A DNA stretch of 64,000 nt, taken from positions 62,001 through 126,000 of the forward strand of contig NZ_JACHCP010000008.1 of assembly GCF_014207185.1 (NCBI RefSeq), written 5' to 3'. This DNA comes from Rhodanobacter sp. A1T4. GTDB taxonomy: Bacteria; Pseudomonadota; Gammaproteobacteria; Xanthomonadales; Rhodanobacteraceae. A program made the translations under genes and the position numbers. This document shows, one piece after another, positions 16,857 through 25,938 of the stretch (the first letter of the stretch is position 1; each line of letters starts with the position of its first letter). Below the pieces are notes generated by a model, which worked only from the letters and a program-made list of their open reading frames with translations, had not been told where the DNA came from and ran no database searches.

Positions 16857-19226
16857 TCAGACGAAGCGGGCGCGCACCTCGATGCGCTGACCGGGCTTGC
16901 CGCGTATGCGAATGGCGGCATCTCGGTGTTCGGCGGCATCTGAGGCAACGCCATCCAGATGCACTTCGATCAGACGTTTGCCAGCGGGCACGCGCAAGCT
17001 CAGCCACGTGTCTTTGGGGCTGCTGCCATCAGGCAGGGTCAATTCGCCTTCGATGACATTGCTACCCGTGCTCTGTAACCGGAAGCTGACTTTGCCCCAG
17101 CGCGTTGGCGCGCGTTCAATGCCGACAGATTTGCCACTGGCCATCCACGTGCGGGGAATCGCTCGGCCCAGATAGAGTGTTTCTCCAGCGCTGTCGTCGA
17201 ACACCATGGTCCAGCGCAGCAACAACGGAATGGTCATCTGCGCAGGTATGCAGAACAGCGGCATGCCGCCGCTGATGTCGGAGACTTCACCGGCGGTCCA
17301 GCTTCCCGGCGTATGCGCATGATGGCGATGGGCGTAGAGGAAAAGCAGGTATTCGTCGATACGCCCAAGCCGCAGCAGCTGCTGCGCGTAGCCGTAGGAA
17401 ATGAAACCCAGGATATCGCGACTGTCCTTGTCGACTGGGCCAATATTTGCGACGACACCGATACTGGTGGCGCCGTGGCCGCGCATGCAGTCGATCACCA
17501 GATGAGCGAGATCATCGGGTAGCACGTCGGCTTGCAGCAACTCGGCGTAGGCCCGGTGCGGCCATTGCTGTTCACTGGGATTCTCCTTGGCCAGCGATTC
17601 GCGGAAGGTCAGTTTTACCCCGGGTAGCGGCCCAACATAGGGCGGCTTCAGATCATGGCGAATATTGGCGCGCAGCGTACGTACGGTCTGTTCGCGCAAG
17701 CTGTCGGCGCGCCGCTTCCATTCGTGCGCGTCCTTCGTCTCGCCAGCAACAAAGGTCGGCCACACGTTTGCCAGATCGTGCAGTCCACGCGCAGCCATGG
17801 CACTGTTGGCGTAGTACGGTTTCCACCAAAGCGTGGGATCCGGAAACAGGCAGGCATCGGATTCGTTCCAGCCGTGGATCAGGCCGTAGCCGGGATCATT
17901 GCTGGCAAGCTTCAGACTCTCGTCGTGAAGCTCCAGCAGAATCTGCGCAGTGGCTTCGATCTTCGCCCTGTGCTTCAGAATCAGTGCACGATCACCGGTG
18001 TAGTTGAAATAGCGCGCCAGCAGCGACAGCGTCAGGCCAAATTGCGCGGTTTCAGCGCCGCGCATGTTGATCATGCCGTCAGCCTGCACGAAATCGCTGA
18101 AATATTCGTCCAGTACGGCGGCAGCCTGTTCGAAGCGACCCCATTCGAGGTTGGCGTAGAGCGAGCTGGTGAAGGTGTCCTGGAAGCCGTCGTATTCGTT
18201 GCCGTAGTAGTCGCGATCCACCGCACCGTATTTCGGATACGTGCCGTCGGGGCGCACCACCAGTTCGCGGGCAAATGCGTAATGCGCCATATCGTTCCAG
18301 CCTGGCGTGGGTATGGAAGCGACGCTGGTTCCGCTCAGTTCGGCCTGCCAGTAATCGTGAAAACGCAGCAGGGCCGCATAGAACGTTGCCGGTTCCGGTG
18401 GCAGTCGCCGTGGTGGATAGCTGGGATAGCTGTGGCCATAGGAGACTTTGCTGATCGCACCGTGTTCGACCAATGCAGTGCGATGCCAGGTCTGCATCAC
18501 GAATCGATCAGTAGCATCGACATCGGCAAACACCAATACGTCGTACCAGCGCCCCTCGTCGATCGGCACCACTTTATGCACGGCCGGCATCCAACCACCC
18601 AGCAGGCCTTCGCGGCGGCGGGCGACGCGTTTTGGATCGTGCAGTTCGGCGAATATCTGGTCGGAGTGATAAGTGCGGGTACTCCCGGAGGTATACACCG
18701 GCATCGTGTCCGCGCATTGTCGCGTGCCAATGAAGGTCGTCCAGGGCAGGCGCCCGTAATAGTTCTCGGGGTTGAGCAGCGAGGCGACCGGTGGTGCAGC
18801 CAGGCGTACCTGCGTCTCGTCGGGCTCGCCGTGCGCCAGCAGGTAATCGGCCAGCAAGTCGGCTTCGGCCACCGCAATGTCAGCCAGCTTCATGCCGAAG
18901 TAGGGCACGCCGTCGGCGGCAAAGGACGGTTCCGTGCGCTTGCCCAGGACGCAGGCCACATCACCACAGACCAGCGTCAGCTCGCCATCGGGATGACTGA
19001 GGTTCTCGAATACCTGCCAGTCAAGATTGGCCTGCTTGAATGAGCCCAATGCATGGTGGCCGCTCGTTGAGATACTGGCCAAAGGGATACGTATCGGTGA
19101 CGGCACGGGTTTGCCAGCGGCTGCCGGCAGCGGCGATGCGTCGGCGATCTGGTCGCGCCCGGAAACGCAAAGTCCGACCGCTGCACCGGTCGCAGCGAGG
19201 CCCTGGAGAAAGCGTCGACGATCCAT
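16857..19226 (-). CDS. Tat-exported putative glycosidase with (alpha/alpha)6-like region, possibly GH121-related
   Basis: 789 residues from the ATG at 19226. The N-terminus MDRRRFLQGLAATGAAVGLC is a Tat signal. The central part (about 280-640) is helix-rich, with YDGFQDTFTSSLYANLEWG, MRGAETAQFGLTLSLLARYF and GLIHGWNESDACLFPDP, the look of an (alpha/alpha)6 glycosidase barrel. The C-terminal 120 residues are beta-rich. I cannot name the family with certainty. The position next to GH127 and the hydroxyproline genes suggests a beta-L-arabinobiosidase-like (GH121-type) or other arabinan-releasing enzyme; that is inference. A partial copy of the shared operator lies about 25 bases before the gene. 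Confidence 0.72.
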   Translation of the reverse strand: MDRRRFLQGLAATGAAVGLCVSGRDQIADASPLPAAAGKPVPSPIRIPLASISTSGHHALGSFKQANLDWQVFENLSHPDGELTLVCGDVACVLGKRTEPSFAADGVPYFGMKLADIAVAEADLLADYLLAHGEPDETQVRLAAPPVASLLNPENYYGRLPWTTFIGTRQCADTMPVYTSGSTRTYHSDQIFAELHDPKRVARRREGLLGGWMPAVHKVVPIDEGRWYDVLVFADVDATDRFVMQTWHRTALVEHGAISKVSYGHSYPSYPPRRLPPEPATFYAALLRFHDYWQAELSGTSVASIPTPGWNDMAHYAFARELVVRPDGTYPKYGAVDRDYYGNEYDGFQDTFTSSLYANLEWGRFEQAAAVLDEYFSDFVQADGMINMRGAETAQFGLTLSLLARYFNYTGDRALILKHRAKIEATAQILLELHDESLKLASNDPGYGLIHGWNESDACLFPDPTLWWKPYYANSAMAARGLHDLANVWPTFVAGETKDAHEWKRRADSLREQTVRTLRANIRHDLKPPYVGPLPGVKLTFRESLAKENPSEQQWPHRAYAELLQADVLPDDLAHLVIDCMRGHGATSIGVVANIGPVDKDSRDILGFISYGYAQQLLRLGRIDEYLLFLYAHRHHAHTPGSWTAGEVSDISGGMPLFCIPAQMTIPLLLRWTMVFDDSAGETLYLGRAIPRTWMASGKSVGIERAPTRWGKVSFRLQSTGSNVIEGELTLPDGSSPKDTWLSLRVPAGKRLIEVHLDGVASDAAEHRDAAIRIRGKPGQRIEVRARFV

Positions 19227-19244
19227 GGGTTCTCAATACTCCAC

Positions 19245-19264
19245 CGAATGATGCGGAATCATTA
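19245..19264. promoter_or_regulatory. Partial copy B of the shared operator
   Basis: The half-site ATGCGGAAT matches copies A, C and D, but the right half differs and reads CATTACG. The sequence makes its own inverted repeat, AATGAT-N5-ATCATT. It lies immediately upstream of the 789-residue glycosidase gene. It may be a degenerate or weaker binding site, or chance. Confidence 0.3.
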
Positions 19265-19272
19265 CGTTCTTC

Positions 19273-19347
19273 AAAAAAAGGGGCCCGCGCATAGGAGAGT
19301 TCGCGTCTCCAAGAGGGGAGGTTGGAGGTATGAAAATGCGCGGTCCC
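19273..19347 (-). terminator. Predicted terminator of the DUF885-permease operon
   Basis: On the minus strand, GGGACCGCGCAT (19347-19336) pairs with ATGCGCGGGCCC (19292-19281) with one mismatch, followed by a C and seven T residues (19279-19273). The 43-base loop may itself fold. It lies about 180 bases after the permease stop and before the next promoter, so it would separate the two transcription units. Confidence 0.55.
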
Positions 19348-19529
19348 TAAATTAATGATGCAACGCGAATGAGCGTTGCATCTTGTCGAATTCATTCGCG
19401 GGGCATGCGGATTTGTGCATAGGCCATGGTCATGGCATGTTGCCATGGACGGCCAGATGCTGAGATCCGCGGCATCGCCAGTCGGTGGCTCCGGCAGCAA
19501 ACGCAGAAAGCAGGTGTCTGGCGGATTTG

Positions 19530-21101
19530 CTAATCGTCGTCTTCATTGCCCAGATTCAGCTGGGAAGATGGCAGGCCGGTATAGGCACCCCAGTAATAAA
19601 TGAGCAGGGCAATGAGGGTGACCATCAGGGAGTCCCATGGGTGTCCGATGATGCCTTTTCCACCAAACGTGCCGAGATAAGAGGCGACGATGATCAAGGC
19701 ATAGAAAGCGATCAGCCACAGCGACGAATACACCTCTCTGGCAAGCAGCTTGCGGTCGGCGCGCGCGCCGAGCTTGCAAAGAATATAAATGACGAACATG
19801 CCGAGCTGCAGTCCGAGCAGCCATGACACGGTAGTCCATCCCGACCAGTAGACAATCAACGCCGCCACGATAAATGACAGCGGACCCAGTACGGCGAAAC
19901 CATGCACGAGGAAAGGACGGGGCAGTCCGGGTGCGCTTCGACGCAGCGCGGCGACCGTGATTGGCGCGACCGCATAGCTCAGCACCAGCGCGGCGGAAAC
20001 GACACTGATCAGCGCTTCCCATGAGGGGAACGGCAGCGTCCAGAAAATGGACAGTCCAAAGGTCAGCCATAGCGCCGGCCGCGGTATACCCGACTGGCTG
20101 TCAATCCGCGTAAACACCTTGAAAAATGAGCCGCTGCGCGCCCAGCCATAGATAACGCGCGGCGTGGCATTCATGTAGATATTGCCGGTACCACTGGGCG
20201 AGATCATGGCATCGGACACTACCAGCACAGCCAGCCAGCCGATGCCCAGCGCCAGAGCGATATCGTGATACGGCAACGAGAATTCCGTGCCGATGGCGTT
20301 CCAGCCGTGTGCGAGCATAGCGACGGGAATGCTGCCGAGAAAAGCGATCTGCAGCAGCACATAAATGACGGTAGAAAGCACTACCGAGAGAATCAGAGCG
20401 ATGGGAATCGTGCGCTGCGGATCACGTACTTCGCTGGCCACCGAGATGATCGGCGTGAGTCCGAGGTAGGCGAAGATAATGCCGCCGGCGGAAACGGCGC
20501 CTTCCACACCGGCAAAGCCAAACGGTGCAAAGCCGTGCACCTGCATGTTGTGCGGCTGAAAGTGCGTCAGCAGCACAATGATCACCAGCAGCGGAACGAT
20601 GAATTTGAAGATGCTGATGATGTTGTTCGCCTTGGCGAACGTCTTCACGCTGAAGTAGTTGAGCAGAAAGAACACTGTCAGCAGGACCAACTGCACGATC
20701 CAGCCAAACGGGGTTGGATCGCCGGTGCCGCTCTTGCTCAGCGAGGGAAACCAGGCGGCGGCATACTGGCGACAAGCCACAGTCTCGATCGCGATCAAGC
20801 TGGAAAACGCGATCAGCGTGATGAATCCCATCAACGAACCAAGCAAAGCCCCGTGCGAATATCCCGGATAACGCACCACGCCTCCGGCACGAGGTAACGC
20901 AGCGCCAAGCTCGCAATAGACCAGGCCGAGCAGCAGCACGGCAGCTCCACCGATCAGCCAGGAGACGATGCCTGCCGGTCCGGCGATGGCGGAAACATGA
21001 CTGGCCGAAAACAGCCAGCCAGAACCGAAGATGGCGCCAAGGCCGATAAGGGTCAGGTCGATCAGGCTGAGTTGTTTCTGAAACTTTCCCTGGCGAGGCA
21101 T
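19530..21101 (-). CDS. APC-superfamily amino acid permease
   Basis: 523-residue inner-membrane protein with about 12 to 14 hydrophobic segments. The N-terminus SLIDLTLIGLGAIFGSGWLFSA and the following GPAGIVSWLIGG are the conserved helix 1-2 region of amino acid-polyamine-organocation transporters. It begins 33 bases after the DUF885 gene and probably shares its promoter and operator. In this context it most likely imports hydroxyproline, proline or short products made by the peptidases. The cargo cannot be read from the sequence. Confidence 0.88.
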   Translation of the reverse strand: MPRQGKFQKQLSLIDLTLIGLGAIFGSGWLFSASHVSAIAGPAGIVSWLIGGAAVLLLGLVYCELGAALPRAGGVVRYPGYSHGALLGSLMGFITLIAFSSLIAIETVACRQYAAAWFPSLSKSGTGDPTPFGWIVQLVLLTVFFLLNYFSVKTFAKANNIISIFKFIVPLLVIIVLLTHFQPHNMQVHGFAPFGFAGVEGAVSAGGIIFAYLGLTPIISVASEVRDPQRTIPIALILSVVLSTVIYVLLQIAFLGSIPVAMLAHGWNAIGTEFSLPYHDIALALGIGWLAVLVVSDAMISPSGTGNIYMNATPRVIYGWARSGSFFKVFTRIDSQSGIPRPALWLTFGLSIFWTLPFPSWEALISVVSAALVLSYAVAPITVAALRRSAPGLPRPFLVHGFAVLGPLSFIVAALIVYWSGWTTVSWLLGLQLGMFVIYILCKLGARADRKLLAREVYSSLWLIAFYALIIVASYLGTFGGKGIIGHPWDSLMVTLIALLIYYWGAYTGLPSSQLNLGNEDDD

Positions 21102-21134
21102 TAGGTCATCCGAGTGATGCGTGAGTGTTGCCGG

Positions 21135-22961
21135 TCAGGGCGATGGCGTGGCGTAAGGCGACTTGCCACCGCTGGCGATGAACTGGTCAATGCGTTCATT
21201 GAGTACCGGTAGCGGCACCGAGCCTGTGGACAACACAGCGTCGTGAAACGCGCGAATGTCGAACTTCTGGCCCAGCGCCTTTTCGGCACGAGTGCGGTCG
21301 TCGCGTATTGCCATTTCACCCAGGTAATAGGACAGCGCCTGCGCCGGCCAGGCGATGTAGCGGTCCACTTCGGTTTCGATCTCGTGGTCGGCCAGTGCGG
21401 TGTTCTCGCGCAGATAATCCTGCGCCTGCTGGCGTGTCCAGTGCAGGTGATGCAAGCCGGTATCGACGACCAGACGCGCCGCGCGCCACGCCTGATAGCT
21501 GAGATAGCCGAATTGTTCGTACGGCGTGTGATAGATGCCCATCTCCTGACCGAGGTATTCACAGTAAAGCGCCCAGCCTTCGCCATAGGCCGAGATATAG
21601 CTGTAGCGGCGAAAGTCGGGAAGACCGGTCGTTTCTGCAGCGAGTGGCATCTGCAGGGCATGACCTGGCGAGGACTCGTGGAGGGTCAGGGCGGGCAGCG
21701 AATACAGTGGGCGCGAGGGCAGGTTGTAGGTATTGACCAGATAGATGCCCGGACCACCGCGACCACCCGTGTAAATCGGTGCCAGATCGGGCGGTACCGG
21801 TTCGATCGCAAAGCGACGTCGCGGCAGCCGGCCGATATAGTCGCCGACCTTGCCGTCCACCTGCTTGGCAATCCACGCCGCGTCCTTCAGCAGTTCGTCC
21901 GGGGTCTTGGCATAGAACTGCGGATCGGTACGCAGGAAATGCAGGAAGTCGGGGAAGCTGTCCTTGAAGCCGGTCTGCTTGATCGTATCGAGCATCTGCT
22001 GATGGATGATGGCCATCTGCTGCAGACCCAGCGCGTGAATAGCGTCGGGACTCATGTCCAGCGTGGTGTATTCGAGGATTTGCGCCCGATAGAACGCCTT
22101 GCCGTCAGGTAGATCCTCGGCTGCGATATCGGTGCGTGCGTGCGGGATGTACTCCTTTTGCATGAAAGTAAGCAGCTTGACGTAGGCAGGAATCACCTGA
22201 CCGTTGATCGTTGCCAGTGCCTCGGCACGCAGCTTCGCCTGCTCGGCGGCGGGAATGGTCGCCGGCATCTGCTTGAAAGGAGTGTAGAAAAGATTCTTCT
22301 CGCCGGGTGCATCGACGATGTCGCTGATCGACTGGGTACGCCCCTGCAGAATGATTTTCGGCTGGCTGAATCCGCGTGCAAGGCCAAGTCGCATATTGGC
22401 GGTCTGCTCGCCGAAATAGCGCGGTATGTCACGCAGCTTGCCCAGATAATCCTCGTAGCTTTGCGCGTTGGTATAGGTGGCGCGCGCGGTAAAACCCAGA
22501 TCGCTCCAGAAGCCGGAGTCGCTGTTGAAAGGCATTTGCCAGGTCTTGAAGCGCTGGTCGCTCAACAGCACCTGGATCTGCTGCTTGTAGACGGCGTAAT
22601 TGACCTGATCCTCGTCGGACAGTTGGCTGCGGGGAATCGCGTCGAGCGTCTTGAGCACCGTGGCCCAGTAGTTTTCGCGCATCGCCTGCGTGGCGGCATC
22701 GACTTTGGGCAGGTGGCTTGCTGCCTGGGCCGGGCCGTCCTCGTCGTCGGCGCCGGCAAATTGCAGCTGACGCCATTGCCACTCGCTGGTATAGAGGTCA
22801 TGGAAGCGCTTGCCTGCATTGTCTGCCTTGCTGCCCGCATGAGCGGCATCGGACGACGGGCCGATCGGTTGCACCGATGTTTCCACCATCGCCGCCATGG
22901 CCATGTTGCTGCCCAACAGGAGCTGCAGACCGAGGCCGCAGCAGATCAATTTCAATGGCAT
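21135..22961 (-). CDS. DUF885 family putative exported metallopeptidase
   Basis: 608 residues from the ATG at 22961; the frame opens further upstream, but only this start gives the signal peptide MPLKLICCGLGLQLLLGSNMAMAA. The C-terminal half has the DUF885 hallmark LHESSPGHALQ (His and Glu near residues 424-425) followed by AYGEGWALYCEYLG about 30 residues later, resembling a gluzincin HExxx..E zinc site. The family is a probable metallopeptidase without defined specificity. It is the first gene of a two-gene unit with the APC permease. The shared operator lies 104 bases upstream, so cleavage of proline- or hydroxyproline-containing peptides is a reasonable inference. Confidence 0.85.
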   Translation of the reverse strand: MPLKLICCGLGLQLLLGSNMAMAAMVETSVQPIGPSSDAAHAGSKADNAGKRFHDLYTSEWQWRQLQFAGADDEDGPAQAASHLPKVDAATQAMRENYWATVLKTLDAIPRSQLSDEDQVNYAVYKQQIQVLLSDQRFKTWQMPFNSDSGFWSDLGFTARATYTNAQSYEDYLGKLRDIPRYFGEQTANMRLGLARGFSQPKIILQGRTQSISDIVDAPGEKNLFYTPFKQMPATIPAAEQAKLRAEALATINGQVIPAYVKLLTFMQKEYIPHARTDIAAEDLPDGKAFYRAQILEYTTLDMSPDAIHALGLQQMAIIHQQMLDTIKQTGFKDSFPDFLHFLRTDPQFYAKTPDELLKDAAWIAKQVDGKVGDYIGRLPRRRFAIEPVPPDLAPIYTGGRGGPGIYLVNTYNLPSRPLYSLPALTLHESSPGHALQMPLAAETTGLPDFRRYSYISAYGEGWALYCEYLGQEMGIYHTPYEQFGYLSYQAWRAARLVVDTGLHHLHWTRQQAQDYLRENTALADHEIETEVDRYIAWPAQALSYYLGEMAIRDDRTRAEKALGQKFDIRAFHDAVLSTGSVPLPVLNERIDQFIASGGKSPYATPSP

Positions 22962-23054
22962 CAAGGTATCCGGGCGGTCATGGCATGGGTATTCGGCGAT
23001 ATGGTGTGGCTTCCATGCTCGCCGCCAGGTGGCGCGGCGTATAGAAAACATTGT

Positions 23055-23082
23055 TTCCGCACTATGCGGAATTGAGCATAGT
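23055..23082. promoter_or_regulatory. Shared operator, copy C (DUF885-permease promoter)
   Basis: TGCGGAATTGAGCATAGT lies at 23065-23082. Two overlapping perfect inverted repeats are present: TTCCGCA-N3-TGCGGAA (23055-23071) and ACTATGC-N8-GCATAGT (23061-23082). The site lies in the 157-base gap between the M24 peptidase and DUF885 genes, giving DUF885-permease its own regulated promoter within an otherwise colinear gene row. Confidence 0.72.
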
Positions 23083-23118
23083 TGTGATGCCGAAGATAGC
23101 TGAAGGCTAGCTGCGTCA

Positions 23119-24345
23119 TCAGGGTGCTGCAAAGGGTTCGTCGATGGCGGGCGAAGGCGCGGTAAACCAGGACGCCCCGTTTTCGGTCACGTAAAAGTGA
23201 TCCTCCAGCCGGATGCCGAACTCCCCGGGTACCACGATCATCGGCTCGTCGCTGCAACACATGCCAGGCGCGAGCGCGGTCTCGTTGCCACGCACCAGAT
23301 ACGGTGTTTCGTGGATGCTGAGCCCGCAGCCATGGCCGGTTCGATGAGGTAGGCCGGGCAGCCGATAATCCGGACCCAGACCCGCTGCCTCGAGTACTCG
23401 TCGTGCGGCGGCGTCCACATCGCCGCAAGCCACGCCCGGCCTTACCGCTTCGAAGGCAGCGCGCTGCGCCGCCTGTTCCAGTGACCAGATCTGCGCCTGC
23501 GCCACACTGGGTCGGCCGAAGATGTAGGTGCGCGTGATGTCCGATTGATACCCTTCCACACTGCAGCCGGTGTCGATCAACACCAGCTCGTTTTCTTTCA
23601 GCCGCTGCTCGCCGGGTATGCCGTGCGGATAAGCGGTTGCGTGACCGAATTGCACGATGCAAAAGGTCGAGCCGCCATCGGCGCCCAGCGCACGGTGGGC
23701 GTGGTCGATGAATCGCCGGATTTCATCGGTGCTGATGTCTTCATGCATCAGCCCGGCGGTCAGTCGATGTACTTGCAAGGTCATCGCCGTGGCCTGGCTC
23801 ATCAGGGCCAGTTCGGCCGACGATTTTTGCATACGACAGCCATCCACGACCGGGCTGCCGTCAACCACCTCGCAACTGCCCACGACAGCACGCAACCGCT
23901 CGTAAATCAGAAACGATGCCGCGGGATCCAGCGCCAGACGGCGAATGCCATGCGCAGCGAGAAGGTCTGCCACACATTGCTGGGGATCGTCGTGCTCTTC
24001 CCATAGCCGTGTTTGTGCCGGGATCTTCAACGCGTGTCGCAGCGAGCCCTCCTCGAACGCGGGGCACAGTACAAACGGATCACCTTTCAGGGTCAGCAGC
24101 ATGGCAACCAGGCGTTCGCTTGCACCCCACGATATGCCAGTGAAGTAACGCAGTGAATGACCGGCGGTAATCAGCAACGCCTCATCACCACGCAGGCGCA
24201 TCAGTCGTCGCGCCTGCTCCAGGCGGTGCTGATATTCCTCTGCGCCAATGGGGGCCGCCCGCTGTGTCCAGGGGCTGAGTGTAGTCTCAGCCTCATCGAG
24301 GGTGAGGCCGCCAATCTGTCGACCTGCTGGCAGCACTGCGTTCAT
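23119..24345 (-). CDS. M24 family Xaa-Pro dipeptidase/aminopeptidase
   Basis: 408 residues with an N-terminal creatinase-type domain (about 1-170) and a C-terminal pita-bread metallopeptidase domain. Metal ligands are visible as two Asp in LIDTGCSVEGYQSDITRTY, His in TGHGCGLSIHETPYL, and Glu in MIVVPGEFGIRLEDHFYV. These enzymes cut the bond before proline, and here probably hydroxyproline. There is no signal peptide, so it acts in the cytoplasm on imported peptides. Its start overlaps the stop of the aldehyde dehydrogenase gene by ATGA, so it is the last gene of the hydroxyproline operon. Confidence 0.9.
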   Translation of the reverse strand: MNAVLPAGRQIGGLTLDEAETTLSPWTQRAAPIGAEEYQHRLEQARRLMRLRGDEALLITAGHSLRYFTGISWGASERLVAMLLTLKGDPFVLCPAFEEGSLRHALKIPAQTRLWEEHDDPQQCVADLLAAHGIRRLALDPAASFLIYERLRAVVGSCEVVDGSPVVDGCRMQKSSAELALMSQATAMTLQVHRLTAGLMHEDISTDEIRRFIDHAHRALGADGGSTFCIVQFGHATAYPHGIPGEQRLKENELVLIDTGCSVEGYQSDITRTYIFGRPSVAQAQIWSLEQAAQRAAFEAVRPGVACGDVDAAARRVLEAAGLGPDYRLPGLPHRTGHGCGLSIHETPYLVRGNETALAPGMCCSDEPMIVVPGEFGIRLEDHFYVTENGASWFTAPSPAIDEPFAAP

Positions 24346-25937
24346 GCGTGGTCACCGATATCGCGCTCGGTCCAGCGACCATCGACCCGGCGCTGAACAC
24401 TTGTCACGTTGCGATCGCGCAGTTCGATCGGCAGCAGCGTATCGGGGACGTTGTCGTAGCTGTGCAGGGCGGTGAAACGATGAATCGCCGCCGGCATGCC
24501 CACCGAGGTAAAGCCCGGGTGGCTGGTACTGGGGTACGGACCACCGTGATTCATCGCGGGACTGACCGCTACGCCGGTCGGCATCTTGTTGGCAATCAAC
24601 CGACCGACCTTGCCTCGCAGAACAGGCGCGATGGCTGACCAGGCAAGGTCATCACTGCCGTTCGCGGCGCGGTAGAGCGTACCTGTGAGGTTACCTTCAA
24701 AAGCGCCGGCGACGCTCGCCATGACACTGCTGTCAGCAGCACGTACGAGCAGGCTGACCGGCCCAAAAGCCTCGGTCTGCAATACATCGGCGTGCGCGAT
24801 AAATACGTTTGCATCAACACTGAGCAGAGTCGGTTGATGACGATAACCATCGCCATCGCCGATGTTTCCACCGGCCAGCAGTTCGGCGCCTGCCGTCAGC
24901 AGCACAGCAACCGTGCGACTGAGTGACTCTTGCACACCGCGGGAAAACAACGGCCTGGGCGTGGCGGTGGCGAAGTGCGTCGTTGCAGCGGCAACAAACG
25001 CATCGCCATTGCCCTGTGCCGGCACCACCACGACGCCGGGGTTGGTGCAGAACTGGCCGCTGCCCATCACGCATGAGGCGAAGAATTCCTGCGCCAGTGC
25101 TTCGCCGCGTTCGGCCAGCACGCCGGGTAGCAGGAACACCGGATTGATGCTGGAAAGCTCGGCATAGACCGGTATCCCGGCCTTGTCAGCCGCAGCTTTC
25201 AGCGCCAATCCACCAGCGCGGCTGCCGGTAAAGCCGATCGCGCCCAGTCGTGCATCGCCGGCCAGTGTCAATCCGAGTGCGTTGTCGAAGTGATAGAGCA
25301 TTTGCACGGCTGCTGCAGGCAGACCGCTATCGATCAGCGCCTGGTACGCCAGCTGGGCCAGCCGCTGACTTGTTGCTGGATGGGACGGATGTGCCTTGGC
25401 GATTACCGGATTGCGTGCGGCGATGGCCGATGCGAAATCGCTGCCTGCGATGGCGTTGAAGGCGAACGGAAAATTGTTGGGGCCGAAAATCAGCACGGGT
25501 TTGCCGAGCGGCGCGCGGTGCGCACGCAGCCCGGCCTGGGTATCGATAACCGGATCTGTCCAACCGTAGTGATGTGCTGCGCTGGCCGCCTGACGAAGCT
25601 GGCCGCTGGTGCGCGGCAATTCCACCGAGCGCAGTCGTGGTTCGACCGGCAGGGCGGTTTCGGCATGTGCCAATGCGACCAGCGTGTCGGCGTCGGCGTC
25701 GATCGCTGCCGCGTACGCATCGAGAAAATTGGCAATGCGGTCAGCGGGCGACGCGGCCAGTTCATCCGCAACGGCCTGCGCTGATGCGATGGTCGATTCG
25801 ATATCTTCCGCACCGCTGACGGGAAAGCTCGGCCCGATGGCCGTGGCGCGCGTCGGATCTTCGGCCCGGAAACTGCCCTGCGGATCGAGCGATGCGCGCC
25901 AGCAACCGCCGACCAGCACATTTTCCGATGCACTCAT
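24342..25937 (-). CDS. 2,5-dioxovalerate (alpha-ketoglutarate semialdehyde) dehydrogenase
   Basis: 531 residues from the ATG at 25937, one base after the stop of the upstream gene. Aldehyde dehydrogenase fold: the catalytic Cys is in MGSGQFCTNPGVVVV, the general-base Glu region is AELSSINPVF, and the cofactor motif is GFTGSRAGG. The unusual QFCTNPG and AELSSINP signatures are those of the KGSADH class. It oxidises alpha-ketoglutarate semialdehyde to 2-oxoglutarate, the last step of hydroxyproline breakdown. It lies directly after the deaminase gene whose product is this aldehyde, which supports the call. Confidence 0.9.
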   Translation of the reverse strand: MSASENVLVGGCWRASLDPQGSFRAEDPTRATAIGPSFPVSGAEDIESTIASAQAVADELAASPADRIANFLDAYAAAIDADADTLVALAHAETALPVEPRLRSVELPRTSGQLRQAASAAHHYGWTDPVIDTQAGLRAHRAPLGKPVLIFGPNNFPFAFNAIAGSDFASAIAARNPVIAKAHPSHPATSQRLAQLAYQALIDSGLPAAAVQMLYHFDNALGLTLAGDARLGAIGFTGSRAGGLALKAAADKAGIPVYAELSSINPVFLLPGVLAERGEALAQEFFASCVMGSGQFCTNPGVVVVPAQGNGDAFVAAATTHFATATPRPLFSRGVQESLSRTVAVLLTAGAELLAGGNIGDGDGYRHQPTLLSVDANVFIAHADVLQTEAFGPVSLLVRAADSSVMASVAGAFEGNLTGTLYRAANGSDDLAWSAIAPVLRGKVGRLIANKMPTGVAVSPAMNHGGPYPSTSHPGFTSVGMPAAIHRFTALHSYDNVPDTLLPIELRDRNVTSVQRRVDGRWTERDIGDHA

Positions 25938-25938
25938 T

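Larger units (their letters stand above)
19227..19529. other. Intergenic region between the glycosidase and permease genes
   Basis: 303 bases without a supported gene. From the low end it holds the partial operator copy B (19241-19264) and a minus-strand terminator (19273-19347) for the permease operon. The remainder, 19348-19529, shows nothing recognisable. Confidence 0.55.

Noticed and set aside
17655-19043. 462-codon open frame on the plus strand antisense to the 789-residue glycosidase
   Set aside because: It mirrors the codon pattern of the real gene in GC-rich DNA, has no ribosome binding site and no family-like motif.
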